Source of the DNA: Polytrichum commune
Lineage: Eukaryota; Streptophyta; Polytrichopsida; Polytrichales; Polytrichaceae
Direction of reading: 5' to 3'
Length of the DNA: 64,000 nt
Assembly (NCBI GenBank): GCA_950295325.1
Contig: OX485803.1
Coordinates: 35,851,554 to 35,915,553 of the forward strand
Shown: in pieces, positions 46,841-60,000 of the stretch
Layout of the letters: each line of letters opens with the position of its first letter
How positions within the stretch are numbered: position 1 is the stretch's first letter
Position numbers and translations under genes: made by a program
Notes under the pieces: generated by a model
What the model was told of the DNA's origin: nothing
Seen by the model: only the letters and a program-made list of their open reading frames with translations
The model's database searches: none

Positions 46841-49763
46841 CGGTTAAATCAACCTAGCACTTCCAATCCTTATAACTTTTACATTTCTTATCCGATTAAA
46901 GTGATTTTTAGATCATTGGAAATATAATTATGTGCACTAAATAAATTTATTATGATGATGCCTAAATTATAGTGTCAAAGAAATAATTGATGTTTTACTT
47001 GTTAACTAATATAAACTTTACAATCAAACTAGTTACAAAGAAGGAGACAAGGTCGACGTCCGGGAAGTGAAGCAAAAAAAAGATCGCAGTTTGACCTACA
47101 TCTAGTCTAATCAACCGAGAAGAAGTGAGATATCCTAATTAACCTTAGCCTTTCATTTAGGGTTGGAGGGAGCGCGGGCAAGGTACGCATTCCTAAATCC
47201 ACTCACTTATCTCGTAAGGTCAAGTGGCTTGACCACTTGACCACTAAGGAAATATCCAACTCCATTATCTTCGGGCCCTTTGGTATGTTCTATGGTAGTA
47301 ACATTATTTATTAGCAAGTTTCGTATGTGGTAAGTTAGATTAATCACCAACACGACCACTCTAAATGTTGTTGATGGAAATGTGAAATTAATGACCCGTA
47401 AATTATTATTATGTTGTTGGTTCCATGGATTGGGAATAATGGCCCAATTTATGAAGATTGTGCAACAAGTTGAACCTACGGGTAGTCCGTCACCCTAGTC
47501 CCATTAAGTTGCATTTCGTGGTCTATCAAGTGTAAACATACTTAACAATTAAAAACATACAAAACAAATCGTAAACCCTTGTTGACAAGAGACCCGAATC
47601 GGAAATTTAACTCGGTAAAGTGACACCACCTTTCGGACCATTGAAGTCCGAAGGGCTTGAGATATCACTCGACCTTCAAAGGGCTTGCACGAGGCCTTAG
47701 AAAGTTCCGAGCTAAGGGATGCACCAACCAGGTAAGGGATGATGCCTAATATATGAATGTAGTGAGCTAAAATGTGCAAACGAAATTAACTAATTAAGAA
47801 GGAATTTTTGTAAAGGGTGGGACTTAGGCCAAGTTCCCCCACTTAGGAAATTAAATATAACTAAGTAAAAAAATAAGAAGATTTAAATGATCCATCAAAT
47901 TGTCGTTATTCCGTTCATTGAGCTAGGGTGGTATGAGTCACATCCGATTAATGTGTATCAGAACCATCCCAATTCACAAATTAGGATTGTCTTGGTTTCA
48001 AGGCTGGTATATCTGCGTTTAGAATAGGTTGTAAGTTAAGGTTAGAACCGTAGATATGAAATTGATTAGTGGAATTTAGAGCCACAATAGTAAAATACTA
48101 AGGTCCAACCTTCGGAGGTTCTACGATGCATATTTAATTTCCATTAAAAATTTAAATACTCACGTTATACACCTATTATTCGGGTTCAATTTGGGCACCT
48201 GCAAGTGCAGGCCACCTTCACCGAAGGGCTTATGTGATATTTTTAGGCTTCCTCCATGGGGGGTGACCCAAAAGTACCACAATGGAGACCAAGAAATTGA
48301 TGTCCATACATCTGCAAAAGTAAGATCCATCTACTCTGTACTTCTTTGTATTTTGAAAGTAAAAAACTCTTGCTTGCACAATGTTGCATTTACCAACGGC
48401 GGAAGGACTTGAACTCCTTGCATTTTTTGTATACCGTATTGCTGCGACAACCTATCCAACTCCACAACACCCCAAGAAGCCAAACCTACTTGTCTACGAG
48501 GCATGTGTAAATGATTAGGAAATTTAAAACAATCTATAATGTCATTATCAACAAATCTTGCCTCTAAAGCACTACAAACCGCTTCAGAATAATATTTTGA
48601 ATTCCAAAACACTCTCTAAGTCACGACCCAAAGGATCCCGAATCAAGTCTATAGAATGAAACTTAGAACCTCTAATTTCACTTGATAAGCGTTGTAGATA
48701 TCCAGATGGAGGCCCAAATTAAGGTAGTATAACCTATCTCAGTGGTCTGCTCATTTTCAATAGTGTGGCTTTTAGCCTACTATATGAGGTGTATGTGAGA
48801 GTGTGATCGCAACAAGAGTGTGATCGCAATAAGAGATTAAGCTAAAAACGGAAAACAATTGAGGCAATCAGGCAGGCAAAGGAATTACCAGATGTGGTGC
48901 ACAATCAGAATGCAAATTTTTTAGCAAGAGTGATGAGAAGGTTCTTCAGGAGGTCCGCTTTGCAGAAGGTGCGCAACACGACGATGAGCAAGTGACGAGA
49001 TCCAACGCGATGTGAGCAAGTGAAAGAGTGAACAAATCTGATACTCCAATGCAGTTTTGTGAGCAGAAGGTTGTGCAGGGAGTCCGCTCTTCGCGCTAAA
49101 CAGGACGAGCAAAATGTGAAGGTCAGAAGTCGGGGAGCAGTTGGAGCACTATGGTGAAGGACGGAGGCGGAGGCGAGGAACATTGTGCAGATTGCGGAGG
49201 ACAGAGGCGGAGGCGAAGCGCACATTGGGCGAAGCAACGGAGGATGGAGGCGCCGCCGCGGAGCAAGTTGTCGTTCATCTTCGAAGCCCTGACCTACATC
49301 CCTCGATACATGCATGCACTCAGATACCCATTCTCATGACCCGGAGGGTATCGGTTAGCATTTCCCGAGTATCAGCCAGTATTTGAAAACTTCTTCCGGC
49401 TAAAATCCAATAACTCGCAAAAAGAATCGGCTACATTTCCGGGACATTTTCTGGTCCATCGGCTAATTGCCAGAGGATTGAAATTACAGTCGGATTGCCA
49501 TCCGATGGTTGGAAATTTGGACCAGCCATGAGGGGAAATCCATCAGATGATAATGAACTAGCCGTCGGTTTTCCCCGACCATTGCTCCCAATATTTTATG
49601 TCTCTTTCACATGTGACATGTTGTTCTTCATAGAATGCACAATTTATTGCCCTCTCTTCTACTTGGTGATCAAACGCAATTTATTGCTCGTTGAAGGACT
49701 TCATGTTGGACATAGTGGTGATGGTGTTAAAGAAAACATTGGAGAATGTCCTCTATTTGATTA
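46841..49763. other. No supported gene; GC-rich patch at 49,090-49,330
   Basis: A purine-rich short tandem (GGACRGAGGCGGAGGCGA twice, 49,161-49,220) makes long frames on both strands, including 48,905-49,315 on the minus strand, with low-complexity translations. I do not support them as genes. Positions 49,350-49,570 have several CGGCTAA-like motifs. Confidence 0.4.
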
Positions 49764-50722
49764 TCATGAGGATTCATCATGACCTTCCCTATCGACACCG
49801 CACGTCTCACATCCATGCTTGGGGACCTCAATGGAATGACCCATGTCGGATTCATGGTAAAATTGCCTGATCTTGCACGTGTGAAACAAAGTGCTGGCAA
49901 GAGTAACTCCCAAATACCTCTTCATAGGAAATCGCGTCCATTGGTGAGCCCTTTGCAATATGTTGATATGAGAAAGGCTCACATGATTTTTCAAACCAAC
50001 CTTCCCGGACTTCACGTACTCCATCTTGCCGTCATTAATGTTTTCAATTGGTACATTATGATGAACAAATTCAAAGTAGTCCTCCCCATTGTCCTCCGTA
50101 CAACACCCAATCATGCCCTTGAGGGCATGCAAACCTTCATCCCTCAACTTCTTGCAAGACACTACTAAGCCCCATGGGCAGACTCTCATCCCATCCCAAA
50201 CAAACTTTGATTTTCTTATTCGAATATTGGAAGACTTGTAAAATTTCCCTTCATCACCATTTGAAAATATTTGTGCGTCAAAGCCCATCCCCTGTCCACG
50301 AAACAGGTCCTAGCAACACATTCATCCTCAATGAATTTCCCCAACTTCACAAATAATGCAATATCAACATCCATACCATCCACTGCAATGGTGGCCAATG
50401 CCTCAATATACTTTAAACATGCACAAATCCTCTCTTGCCCTTGAGATCGAGCAAGAGCACACATATCTGCGGAGCCATACCACAAACACCAATTGCAATG
50501 AAATAATATGAGCTACAACAAAGGGAGCCGACAAAGTCTAGTGACTCAAACAGAGCATAGACTAACATCCAGAATGTGAGATTTCAGGTCCTACACAGTG
50601 TTGCCGCAGTCGTAGAAATGCCTCCCTCCCTTACCAAAATGGAAATCGTTGCATGTGACCTCTAGTTTACTGGAGGGTGGCATGTAAACTGCACATGTCT
50701 CTTCCAGTTGGCTTCCGGCCAT
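49764..50722 (-). pseudogene. Broken gene of unrecognised family, two or more exons
   Basis: On the minus strand, an ATG at 50,722 opens MAGSQLEETCAVYMPPSSK... for 42 codons to a GTGTAG donor (50,596). An acceptor (TTGTTGTAG) ends at 50,513; exon 2 rejoins in the same phase and reads through ICACLKYIEALATIAVDGMD, DIALFVKLGKFIEDECVART and FVDRGWALTHKYFQMV to LPIFE and a stop near 50,243. Coding then continues in other frames: KIKVCLGWDESLPMG, then GLVVSCKKLRDEGLHALKG, MIGCCTEDNGEDYFEFVHH, DGKMEYVKSGKVGLKN, NILQRAHQWTRFPMKRYLG and TLASTLFHTC, ending at 49,764. So there are at least two frameshifts. Cysteine-rich, well-structured text and a phase-consistent intron argue for a once-real protein. 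I do not recognise the family; it may be host or transposon-derived. Confidence 0.65.
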
Positions 50723-51417
50723 GGTGTATATACACAACAAGTAAACCATCTCGCTAGTTGCTCAATGACATCAATATAAATCAACAAATTTTAGTTGATT
50801 TGATATGACTATTAAAGTGAAAGACCATGATGACTCATAAAGACCCAATCATAATCACAAATTCTTAGTATGCATTAAATGGATGAGAGGTACACTTGTA
50901 TGCAACAATTCTCTTTTGCCAATCTTAGGCGTAAGTTTCACCTTGACCAATTTGATTGATCAATGTTGTATTTTGATATCAATAGCTTTGTCCCCATTTC
51001 TATGTGTTTAAAGAAAAGAAATAAGCGAATTTGGTGGAATCTTGCAAGGTCCATTTTTGAAGGTGTGCGGTGAGGCGGCAAGCTTTATTACTTTGGTATC
51101 CAAAGAAAAAACATTACCACAGTAAATTGTGTACATAGTGTCACTTACTACTTCAAATTACAAAATGCTATTACCATTAAATGTGTATCTCATCTTTTGA
51201 GGGCAAAGGTCAAATTGGTTGTTAGAACATTAACATCCTTACTTGATAAAAACTTGCATGCGCACACACACATATATAGCTTGTGTAACTTCAAATAGCA
51301 AGTGACACTAAATGTAATATTTATTGTACTTATTTGATTAACTTTTTTCAACCTTGCATGGGTTGGGGAGGTTCATTTTTTAGAGCAGCTTAGCCAGTTG
51401 CCTTGAACACTACACCG
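50723..51417. other. Upstream flank of the broken gene; no gene
   Basis: A GTGTATATACA TATA-like sequence lies 3-13 bp before the 50,722 ATG on the minus strand, which is too close to be a normal promoter TATA. A copy of the dispersed motif seen near 411, 28,033 and 34,246 lies at about 50,874-50,920. Confidence 0.35.
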
Positions 51418-51624
51418 ATTATCCCCATTAATGCGTGCTATTATTGGGAGTTATGAAGTGGAATAACGTCTTACTCAAGAGTTCAATTTTTATCAACAAA
51501 AGTTCAATAGGTTGTTCGGACATTATAGAACATATGTGACTTTGCTTGGTAAAATATTACATTCTCATTAAATAAATATAGCACTCTGTAACTCCAAATA
51601 ATAATGCACACTAATTGGGATAAT
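51418..51624. mobile_element. MITE, about 207 bp, same family as 20,046-20,235
   Basis: The left arm ATTATCCCCATTAATGCGTG, then CTATTATTGGGAGTTATG, pairs with the right arm (reverse complement ATTATCCCAATTAGTGTGC, ATTATTATTTGGAGTTAC). The right arm is also the left part of the longer repeat at 51,548-52,163, so the small element may be a terminal piece or a derivative of the larger one. GATTATCCCAATTAGTGTGG recurs again near 52,634-52,653. Confidence 0.78.
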
Positions 51625-52163
51625 TAGAGTGCAGGCTTTTGGTTGCCAAGATTGGAGTGCATTGCATCACAATTGCATTGATCTTATTTATATAAGAGTT
51701 AAACATTCTCTAAGATGTTCACCAATTTTGGTATAGATTGGTGGAAAGTTGCAAGGATAAGATGACTTTGAAGGGACTACATTAAATATTATATATATAT
51801 CACATGATATTTTATGTCAGTATGGTAACTTTTCTAGTGACACTTCTTATGAATAAGTTCAAAAGTATAGTCATCCCAACTTACTTTTAGTTCATCCAAA
51901 GTTTGACATATTTTGCATCCTAACATTTTGTGATGAAATATTGTCATGAATTATTGAAATTTAAACTAAAAAATTACTTAATGAGTGACAATAATTACAA
52001 CATTGCGAATCTATAATGCCCATAAAAGTTCACAAACAACTACAAATAATGTTAGGTTTAATTTTAGTGTTGGTGACACTACACGGGCGGTTTACAATTA
52101 GTATTGAGGAATGCAAGTAGAAATGGTGACACTAAATACAATATTTAGTGTAGTGCTGCTTGA
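51548..52163. repeat. Dispersed element copy related to 30,720-31,532
   Basis: Colinear with the 30.7-31.5 kb copy over about 600 bp, and ends with the palindrome ACACTAAATACAATATTTAG followed by TGTAG. Non-coding. Ends are not defined by target duplications. Confidence 0.7.
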
Positions 52164-53200
52164 GGTGCAAGTGCTTCACGAGGCATAGAGGAGAACCATA
52201 CATGAAAACGTATGATCAAGCTTTTTGAAGTGATAGACATTTTCAATAACCACATCGGAGGAAGAGAGCTTGGTAAAACATAGCACATTCTAAGACAAGA
52301 CCAATCATTTGTTTGAATTGGAGAATCCCATTTTCAACGAGATGTTGACTTCATTTGCATAGACGTGCCTAAATCTAACATACCAAAAATACGGATACCT
52401 ATATTTGATTGGTATGTGTGGATATGAAAACGGAAACCAAAAAGACATTTGTTTAGAAGAGACTACACTACGTGCTCAACATTTTAGAGTCAATATTCGA
52501 TATCATTGGGAGGATGTGCATGACCTTTTAATGAACAAGAGGATCTTCAGTTTGATAATGATAAGATATTCATATGAGCTCTGAAAATGAGGAGGCAAAT
52601 TGCTACAGGCACATCATGGATTTGCTAAATTGATTATCCCAATTAGTGTGGAAGGGTTAATAATGAGTGTGGGAAATTAGTGAAAGTGATACTACATTTC
52701 TTTACGCTATGAAATTAGTGCCACCAAAAGATATAGGAATCGTTGTTCATCCCGACACTATTCATTAACAATATCATTCATAAGCATCATTACGATGTGA
52801 ATGTATTGGTACTACCACTTTGGCACCTATTAAGCTATTTTAGGGAACCAATTTTAGGGAAATTGTATTTTATTATATAAAGAATTCATATGAAAAATGC
52901 ACTTTCCTTAAAACTCGGGATTGATGAATTTAGAAATAAAAACAATAATAATTAGTAACCTATAAATAACCCACGTGGAAAAGGTAATACAATATTCATC
53001 ATGGCACTATTCAGTTTTACATTTAAATTTTCTTTATCACCTTAGAGCACACACTAGTTGTCTTGGAATGTATGGTAAATAGGCATGTATTCATGAGTTC
53101 AAATATCATCCAATAAAATTTAAGCCTCATTGATTTTGAGACTTGGCAAAATAGTGCATGCTTAATGAATTAGTACCACATGCACTACTTGTGAAAATCA
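52164..53200. other. No supported gene
   Basis: AT-rich with very few open frames. A terminus-like GATTATCCCAATTAGTGTGG at about 52,634-52,653 is the inverse of the 51,605-51,624 end and might mark the far end of a 1-kb element. Confidence 0.4.
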
Positions 53201-53408
53201 GGGTTGCTTCACACTATGGTTGTCCAAGTTAAGAGGCCGTGGGATTGGATGGCCAAACTTTGTTCAGAGTCCAAAGTAATGGGCTGAAAATAGCCCATAA
53301 AATATAGGAATTGGAGCCTTCGGCTGGGCATAGTGTGAAGCCACCAAAGGTCAAGCCCAAAGTCCAAACCTTTGGCCATGATTTCTCACGGCCATAATGT
53401 GAAGCCTC
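53201..53408. mobile_element. Inverted-repeat element with GCTTCACACTATGG termini
   Basis: Starts GGGTTGCTTCACACTATGG; matching reverse-complement ends occur twice, at 53,346 (GGTGGCTTCACACTATGCCC) and 53,408 (GGAGGCTTCACATTATGGCC). The internal sequence has further short palindromes (GGGCTG..TAGCCC). The termini resemble the TTTACAC/TTCACAC ends of the Tourist-like family elsewhere in the window, but no TTA duplication is evident. Confidence 0.65.
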
Positions 53409-53439
53409 CAAAGGCTAAGCAGAGAGAGAGAGAGCTGAC

Positions 53440-55840
53440 TTAATCATGTCTTGATTAAATTCATGTTACAATAGGTTATGTCAAACCTAGTGTAAAGTCA
53501 TGTTATGTAAGGTAATAGACAACATACATCCCTGTTGGAATAGGGTCCTGATAATTTCATGGTATAGTTTTTATCATCTCTTCTAATTATATCCCTTACT
53601 CAAGTAGAAGTTGGGACAATTTAGATGAGTGTTCATTACTTCCTATCTGCAGAATTAGTCATATACAATAAGTTCTTCTGCCATACTCGAACCCACTGTC
53701 GTAGATAACGTCAAGCTTTTTCTACGTATGTTCGGGGTTATTCAGATAACCTTTCACGTTTATCATCCAACCACTCCTGATCGGGATATACAAGCATCTA
53801 AGTATTGCTTTCTTCCCTGAGCTGTTAATTCCTTGTAGGGTTACAGAGAGTATCCATAACGGGACCCCTATTGTATTTCGAAGTGAATAAGTTGATCAAC
53901 AACTTACTGACTCAATGACCCAAGCTCTCTTAAGAGGTTAAGTAAGATTTCGCGTGGAACACCACTGATCCCTTGCTGCAGGGTTTAATAAAAGAACGAA
54001 GGACATTCTCTTGACTAATTTCGCACAAGCATACCCAAACTAATCTTCATAGGAACACTTCTTGTCATATCGTTATTTTCAGTTTCTGAAGTTTGACCTT
54101 GAAATAACAAGGGTCGTAAGACTTCATAGGACTTTTATACATTATCCAGAGCTTCTTATCTCAAATGGTTTTTTATGACGAATCACTCATGCGGTAGCCG
54201 GTGATTCGCTTGACCTCGAAAGAGTGATCAGCGTTCCAGAGTCGTACCGCAGATCATCTATATATTTCATCTCATAACACCGAAGATTCTTCGACAGCTT
54301 TTTCCTCTTTTTGCTAAGGTAGAACATATTTAAATGATAGGTTCTTAAATGGACCTTAAGAGTACTCACCGTGTTTCTTTATAAGCCATCCTTCTGGATC
54401 TGTTTAAAGTTATACAGATCTTGTAAGTTCCTCACATAACATCTTTCCTGGTATGCTCTAGTTTTATATCAAAAGACTATGAGCATATACATACTATAAG
54501 GCAGTTTGTAAGACTTTTTTCTCAGAGACACTTATTGCGAACAGAACCTCTGAGACTATCCTTATTTATGAAGTGCTTTCCTCCTGTACATTCTTCAGGT
54601 GTTCACTTCAAGAATTGTAGAGTTAAAACTCCTTCTACACTCTTTCATATAGTGGACAGTATCAATCAGCTAACTCTCGACTAGTCAGCAGAAATGAGTA
54701 AGGTTTGAATATAATCAAGAACTGCGTCTTCAGTGAGACATTCTGCTAACTTACTCTCATTTGGTTAGTTCAATAGAGTAAACTTAGAACACTGCTCATG
54801 CGATTACTCTCCAATCTGTTTTCTCAGCATACTCATCCCTTCGAATTATTGATAGAATCAGTAGACAGTCAGCATATGTGCATCTTATGTCAGGCAGAAA
54901 ATCTTGATAGTAAAGTCATATCCTCGCAATAGAGGAGCAGTCTAACTGTAAATTATCTGTTGTATATGAGTTATAACCATATGTTCATGTTATCTGGCTG
55001 TTTTTTCGCCATTCAACAATTGCAGGTATCACCCATTTTATAGAGTATGTAAAAATTACTTGTCAAGTAAGAAAATACTCATCATCAATCTTCTAAGTTT
55101 CAAAGAGAAATTGCTAGAAAATATGTGATGAGTGGACAATTTCTTCGCAAGGTGCGCAACACTTGTAGAAGAGGTCCTCACCTGTGCCCATGCTCCCCAC
55201 AAAAAAAGTTAGTAGAGCGTACAACAGGTGTCAAAGGACCTCTTACTTGTTATCGATGTCAACAAGGCCATATCACCTTTCTTGGAAATAAGTAATAGAT
55301 ATATATCATATTCTTGAATAATATGCAATCTTCAATCAAGAATTGGAAGTATTCTTAAGTCATAGGTAAATTATCCCATGTACTCCTAATTCATAATAAG
55401 TGTAGTCATTGCTTTGAAACAATTTCCAAATCCACACCTTGAAATCCTCCTGTGGTGAACTATTCTTGTTCATCCTGACAGTTTTTTGGGATTAAAGAAC
55501 AGTGTATATAAAATGGTAATACAAGACCGACACTACACTCAGTATGTTTCTGCGCTGTGTCAGTGTGAAGCAAAGAGAGCTTAGACGGTCTCTGTGGCCA
55601 ACAGACGTTGCAACCTCACTTGCTAACAAGACTCTTTGTAGTCTGTCTATCACGCTCAGTAGAGACTACTCATAGCATAGTTCATAGGAGCAGCTATCTA
55701 CAAGGGCTACTTCACGTAATTGAGGCGAAACTGTCAGGGATACTGTTCAGTCTGCGCTTCACAATTTTATACTGATATTATTTTTTTTGACGGGCAGCCC
55801 GCAAGCATCTTTTGTGTGGAGCTCGTCGTTCTAAAATTTC
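53440..55840. other. 2.4-kb stretch with almost no open frames, unlike its flanks
   Basis: Bounded by GA-repeat tracts (53,421-53,434 and 55,848-55,869). Its base composition is more even than the AT-rich flanks, with almost no frame over 60 codons. I found no tRNA, primer-binding site, protease or reverse transcriptase signature. It might be an LTR or other non-coding mobile DNA, but no terminal pair was found. Confidence 0.35.
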
Positions 55841-55847
55841 AAGAAGT

Positions 55848-55869
55848 AGAGAGAGAGAGAGAGAGAGAG
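55848..55869. repeat. (AG)n microsatellite
   Basis: About eleven AG units. Confidence 0.95.
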
Positions 55870-56319
55870 CATCCCACTTTATTCCTTGCCCAAAACAACC
55901 CCTCCAATCTAACGGCCAAGATCTTGTCATTTTTTTATATTGTTCTATGAAAAAGAATTGACGGCCTCTCAACCATAGTTTGGGTTCCAATCCTGACCGA
56001 CCCAAACTTCCTTCGAGAGTCCATCGCCTTGGTGCAAAAAGTACTCCCCTGTAGGCATTTTAAAGAGCGATGGCCTTTGGACTTTGACCTCTAGTGTGAA
56101 GGGTCGATGAGGTTGAATTCTTGGTTTCTTGCAATCTGATTGGTGGAAATCAACGGCCTCTCGACCTTTGGCCCTCAGTGTAATTCTCCCACATGAATTG
56201 TGTGTTTCATGTTCCTATAAGAAGTGCGAGTGCAGGGCTGGGAAAAGTATCCGAATAACACACACACGTCTACCTTAAAGGGTTAACTTTGAGAGGTCCA
56301 CTTTAACTCTTGGAGCAAT

Positions 56320-57013
56320 GCGCACGACGGCGAGTTAGCGACGGCGACTGCGTTGAGCCTTTGTCGTCCCGAGTTGCCGCGAACGATGTGCTAGCGCCTG
56401 GGCGGGCGACTGCGACGGCGACGGCGTGGCGCTCCGTTGGTGTGGCTCCGTGGCAGCCTCCACACTAGTGAGAGTAAGAGCGACGCTGTTGCTCAGATCC
56501 CCTTCTCCCCATCCCCGATCTGCAATGCCCCGGGCGAGCCCGTCTCGCATCCCTAATTCGAGCTATTGGCATACATAGTGCGCGAATTTTATTGCGCTAT
56601 CTTTCGAGACGAGTGTTACCAATTTTGGTTCGGAGGTCCCGGAGATAGCTAGGGTTGAGGTGCATGCAAGCCCTGTGAAGGTTCGCGGTGTAGTGCGGGT
56701 TTTCAGAGTGCTGGAATTGAGGAGCTTCTGTTTGCGGGAAAGAGATGGAAGAGATTGAAGACGAGTCTCGCTTGATCTTTCTTTCTAAGATGAGATCAGG
56801 AGTAGTTTAGATTTTTGGTACAAACGGGACGTTGCTGGTGGCAGTTGTATATTTGATAGCGAGTCTGCGGGGACGTGGCAGAAGAGTAGGAAGGATGCGA
56901 AGGATTAGGATACTTGTAAAGGAAAGAATTGATCTGGCGAGATTTTAGTAGCAAGTTTGTTTAGGAGGCGAAAAGACTACTGTATGTGGGGGTGAATTAG
57001 GAATTAGGGTTGG
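56320..57013 (+). promoter_or_regulatory. GC-rich upstream region of ELM1 with a possible upstream ORF
   Basis: CpG dinucleotides are markedly enriched at 56,325-56,560 (repeats of GACGGCGA-like sequence), the only such patch near ELM1, consistent with promoter or leader sequence. A 21-codon frame (MEEIEDESRLIFLSKM...) runs from 56,745 to its stop at 56,810; if transcription starts upstream it would be an upstream ORF. The transcription start is not known from sequence. Confidence 0.4.
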
Positions 57014-60000
57014 ATGAGAGACGAAATGAGGTCCATAAAGCTGCCAGAGCCTCCCAGTAGCAATAACACAGGTATGCCGGAGATTTTCGATCGAGGAATA
57101 TCATGTGTGGTGCGGCGTGCGGTTATTATTGGCAACGGAGCGGCAGGTGCTGAGCATCAGTGTTTGGGGCTTGTGCGCGCACTTGGTCTCTCAAATTCCT
57201 ACACTTTACATGTGAGGCTCATCATCTCAAGCTCCTTGTAAATGTCATTTCTATATTGCTATTTACTCAAAGGAAATACTTCAAATATTTTTGTAGACTT
57301 GGGAGAGCTGCATCAATAAAATAATATAAATACAGCTCCTCAGAATTTGGAATGATCTCTTTGGTTGTCCAGTCCACTATTTTGCGGCCATGGTCGAGAT
57401 CTCTACGTATTTGAAACCCATGGTGAAGGTGAGAGGAAAATTGAGAGCTTAAAAAAATGTGCAAAAATTTGTAGGTCCTTCGTATGCGTCGATGATGTCC
57501 TCTCAGTGGATCGTTTCTTGGTTAGGACAAGGGTGGTCTCTGTGTAGGTCTCTCTCATTCGAATTGGTCTCCAGTTGTCATTCTTATCTTAATATAACCT
57601 GAATGAATTGGTGAGAATAGCATAATCTCTGAAACTGTGACCTCCTAGATTTGGCTGCCTTGGATCAGTCCATAGACTGCAAAGCTCGATATATTGTGGC
57701 ATTGTGATATTCCTCTCGGTTTAGGACACTATTGAATAAGAAAAACATAGAAGCAATGCTTCTGCAATTGAGTTCTGCTTGTTCTGGAGCGATGAAGAAG
57801 GGCGCATCCTTCTGTTGATTTGCAAAGGTGGATAGTTGTAAGATGGGTGCGTGAAATTATTAATATTGCGCCCGTGAGATTTTGAGAGTGCCATTTGCAG
57901 AGCCTTGGTTGTCCTTTAGAGAATAGTAATCAGCACCAAAGTTGGTCACTTCACATCGTCCTGTCCAGCTGTAGTTATGTGCTATTAACTTGCACCTGTG
58001 TCTCACAGTGAGTTGGATGTGGCCTGACTTGTCCACTTCTCTAGCGATGTTGCAAATTTCTGAGGTAACAGCTTTTGTGTAGGATGCAGCCACAAGATAT
58101 CTTCAGTCAAGAAGAGATTTTCATAGATTTAGAAAAGATTCTGAGTTTTGTACCTGATCGATCATGTTTGCAGCGAGTAAGCCGTCCTAAAGGAGGGCCT
58201 ATCAACGTGTACCTCAGGTGGCTACCAGTTCCATTTCACAAGCAGCTGGATTGCCTCCTCAGACACATACAGTCAGATTGGCGCCGATTTCCTCTCCCAA
58301 GTGTTGTTACTCGTTACTTAACTGACGCAAGTCAAACATCATCAGACCCCAGACCTCCTATGCCTAGAGGAGAGTATGGGCTTCGTGCATTGATGCTTGA
58401 TGATAGGCCTGTCCCTGAGGCTGATGCAGCTCGAATTGCAGCCCTTGCGAAGGAAGATGTAGACAGGTATCTTTCCATTCTCTAAACTGAAATTCACCTG
58501 CTTTGATTCTGAACCTTTTATTCCTCTTTAGTTCATCAAGTTGTTGCCAAAGCAACTCTCAGGATTTTCATGATTTTGCTCTCTGCCTTGTAGGCCGGTG
58601 ATAACCCTTTTAAGCTTAAGCATTTTTGAAGAAAGTCCTTGAATCTTTTCTGCTGTCACTGTTATTAGGTGGCATGCAACCTGTACTCCAGTAACAACAC
58701 TTGAACATTTTATCATGATTCACTTGACGAATTACAAGTTCTGAATGGGTGGCATGTGAAAACCATGCACTATTGTGAACTTGAAATTCACACTGTGAGA
58801 AATGCAGATGACCTCAGTGCAGGATTATTCAAACTGCAAGATCTCAATAACCACACTTTCAATCATGCTTTGTCTGTCCTGTCAAATAAGTTGTCTTTAA
58901 TCTGTCTTGTATACATACAGGGATGGACCACTGCTAATAGTAGCATCAGGTCGTGATACAATCTCAGTAGCAGCAGCTGTGAAGAGATTGGCTCCAGAAG
59001 CTACTTTTGTTGTCCAGGTGTGAGGATCTTTCCATTTTTATTTATCTCAATGTCAACAATTTGCAAATGGCAATGGCCCATTCTGTTCCTGCACTTGACT
59101 GCAAGGGAATAGTGTGTATGCCACAGCCATGACTATATAGAGGACTTGCATTTTATACCTCATCTAATTAATCAAGAATGCATGAAAATAACATTAGAGA
59201 AAATGATGAGAAGGTCAATGCAATCAACCATAGTCCGTACTCAGGTTGGGTGCTGGGGGAAACTTCAAACTTAAGAAGATCCAGCTCACTCTCAAGTATG
59301 TCAACAGATATAGATCTCATATATCTATGTGCAGATGAGGTGTTTAAAGAGGGTAATTTCGTTTCTATTTCAGCACATAAACATGACTCCTGGTATTTCC
59401 ACAGATTCAACACCCAAGATGGGGTCTAGACCAATTTGACATGATAATTACTCCGCTTCATGATTATCATGCATTAAGTCCTGCTGCCCGTCAAGAAGTC
59501 CCTAAGTTGTTACTTCCATGGCTTACACCTCAACAGCCCCCTGATAAACATGTGGTATGTGCCCTCCATGACCTTGTCTGCAGCATTTCTATCACTTATA
59601 TCTCAACCACCTTAGATGTTTGCATTGTTTAAGGTCGTCTATGTCTTATATTCCACATAGTCCATAAACAACTGTGGTGTGCATGACATTGCATAAACAA
59701 ACGAAGTTGCACAGAGGATCAGACATTTTGGCATAGGGATCTGTCTTGGAGCTTATTTCAGTTGGGTCCAAAACAAGTCCTGAGAATGCCTACCTTATCA
59801 TTGAATGTTTTCACAGGTGCTCACTGTTGGGGCTTTGCATCATGCTGATGCATCAATGTTGAGGGCTGCTGCTAATTCCTGGCAATCTGAGCTGGCACCT
59901 TTGTCAAAACCTCTCCTTATAGTAAACCTTGGTGGTCCAACAAGTAAGTTCTGTGTTAACTCTAAACGAGTTAACATCTTCATAATTATTAGGGACTAGA

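Noticed and set aside
48905-49315. 136-codon minus-strand frame
   Set aside because: Arises over a GGAGGCGA-type purine repeat; low-complexity and without family signatures.
53535-55876. Possible LTR element starting TGTTGG with ATCCC on both sides
   Set aside because: A 5-base match is expected by chance, the right end does not finish in CA, and no primer-binding site or second LTR was found.
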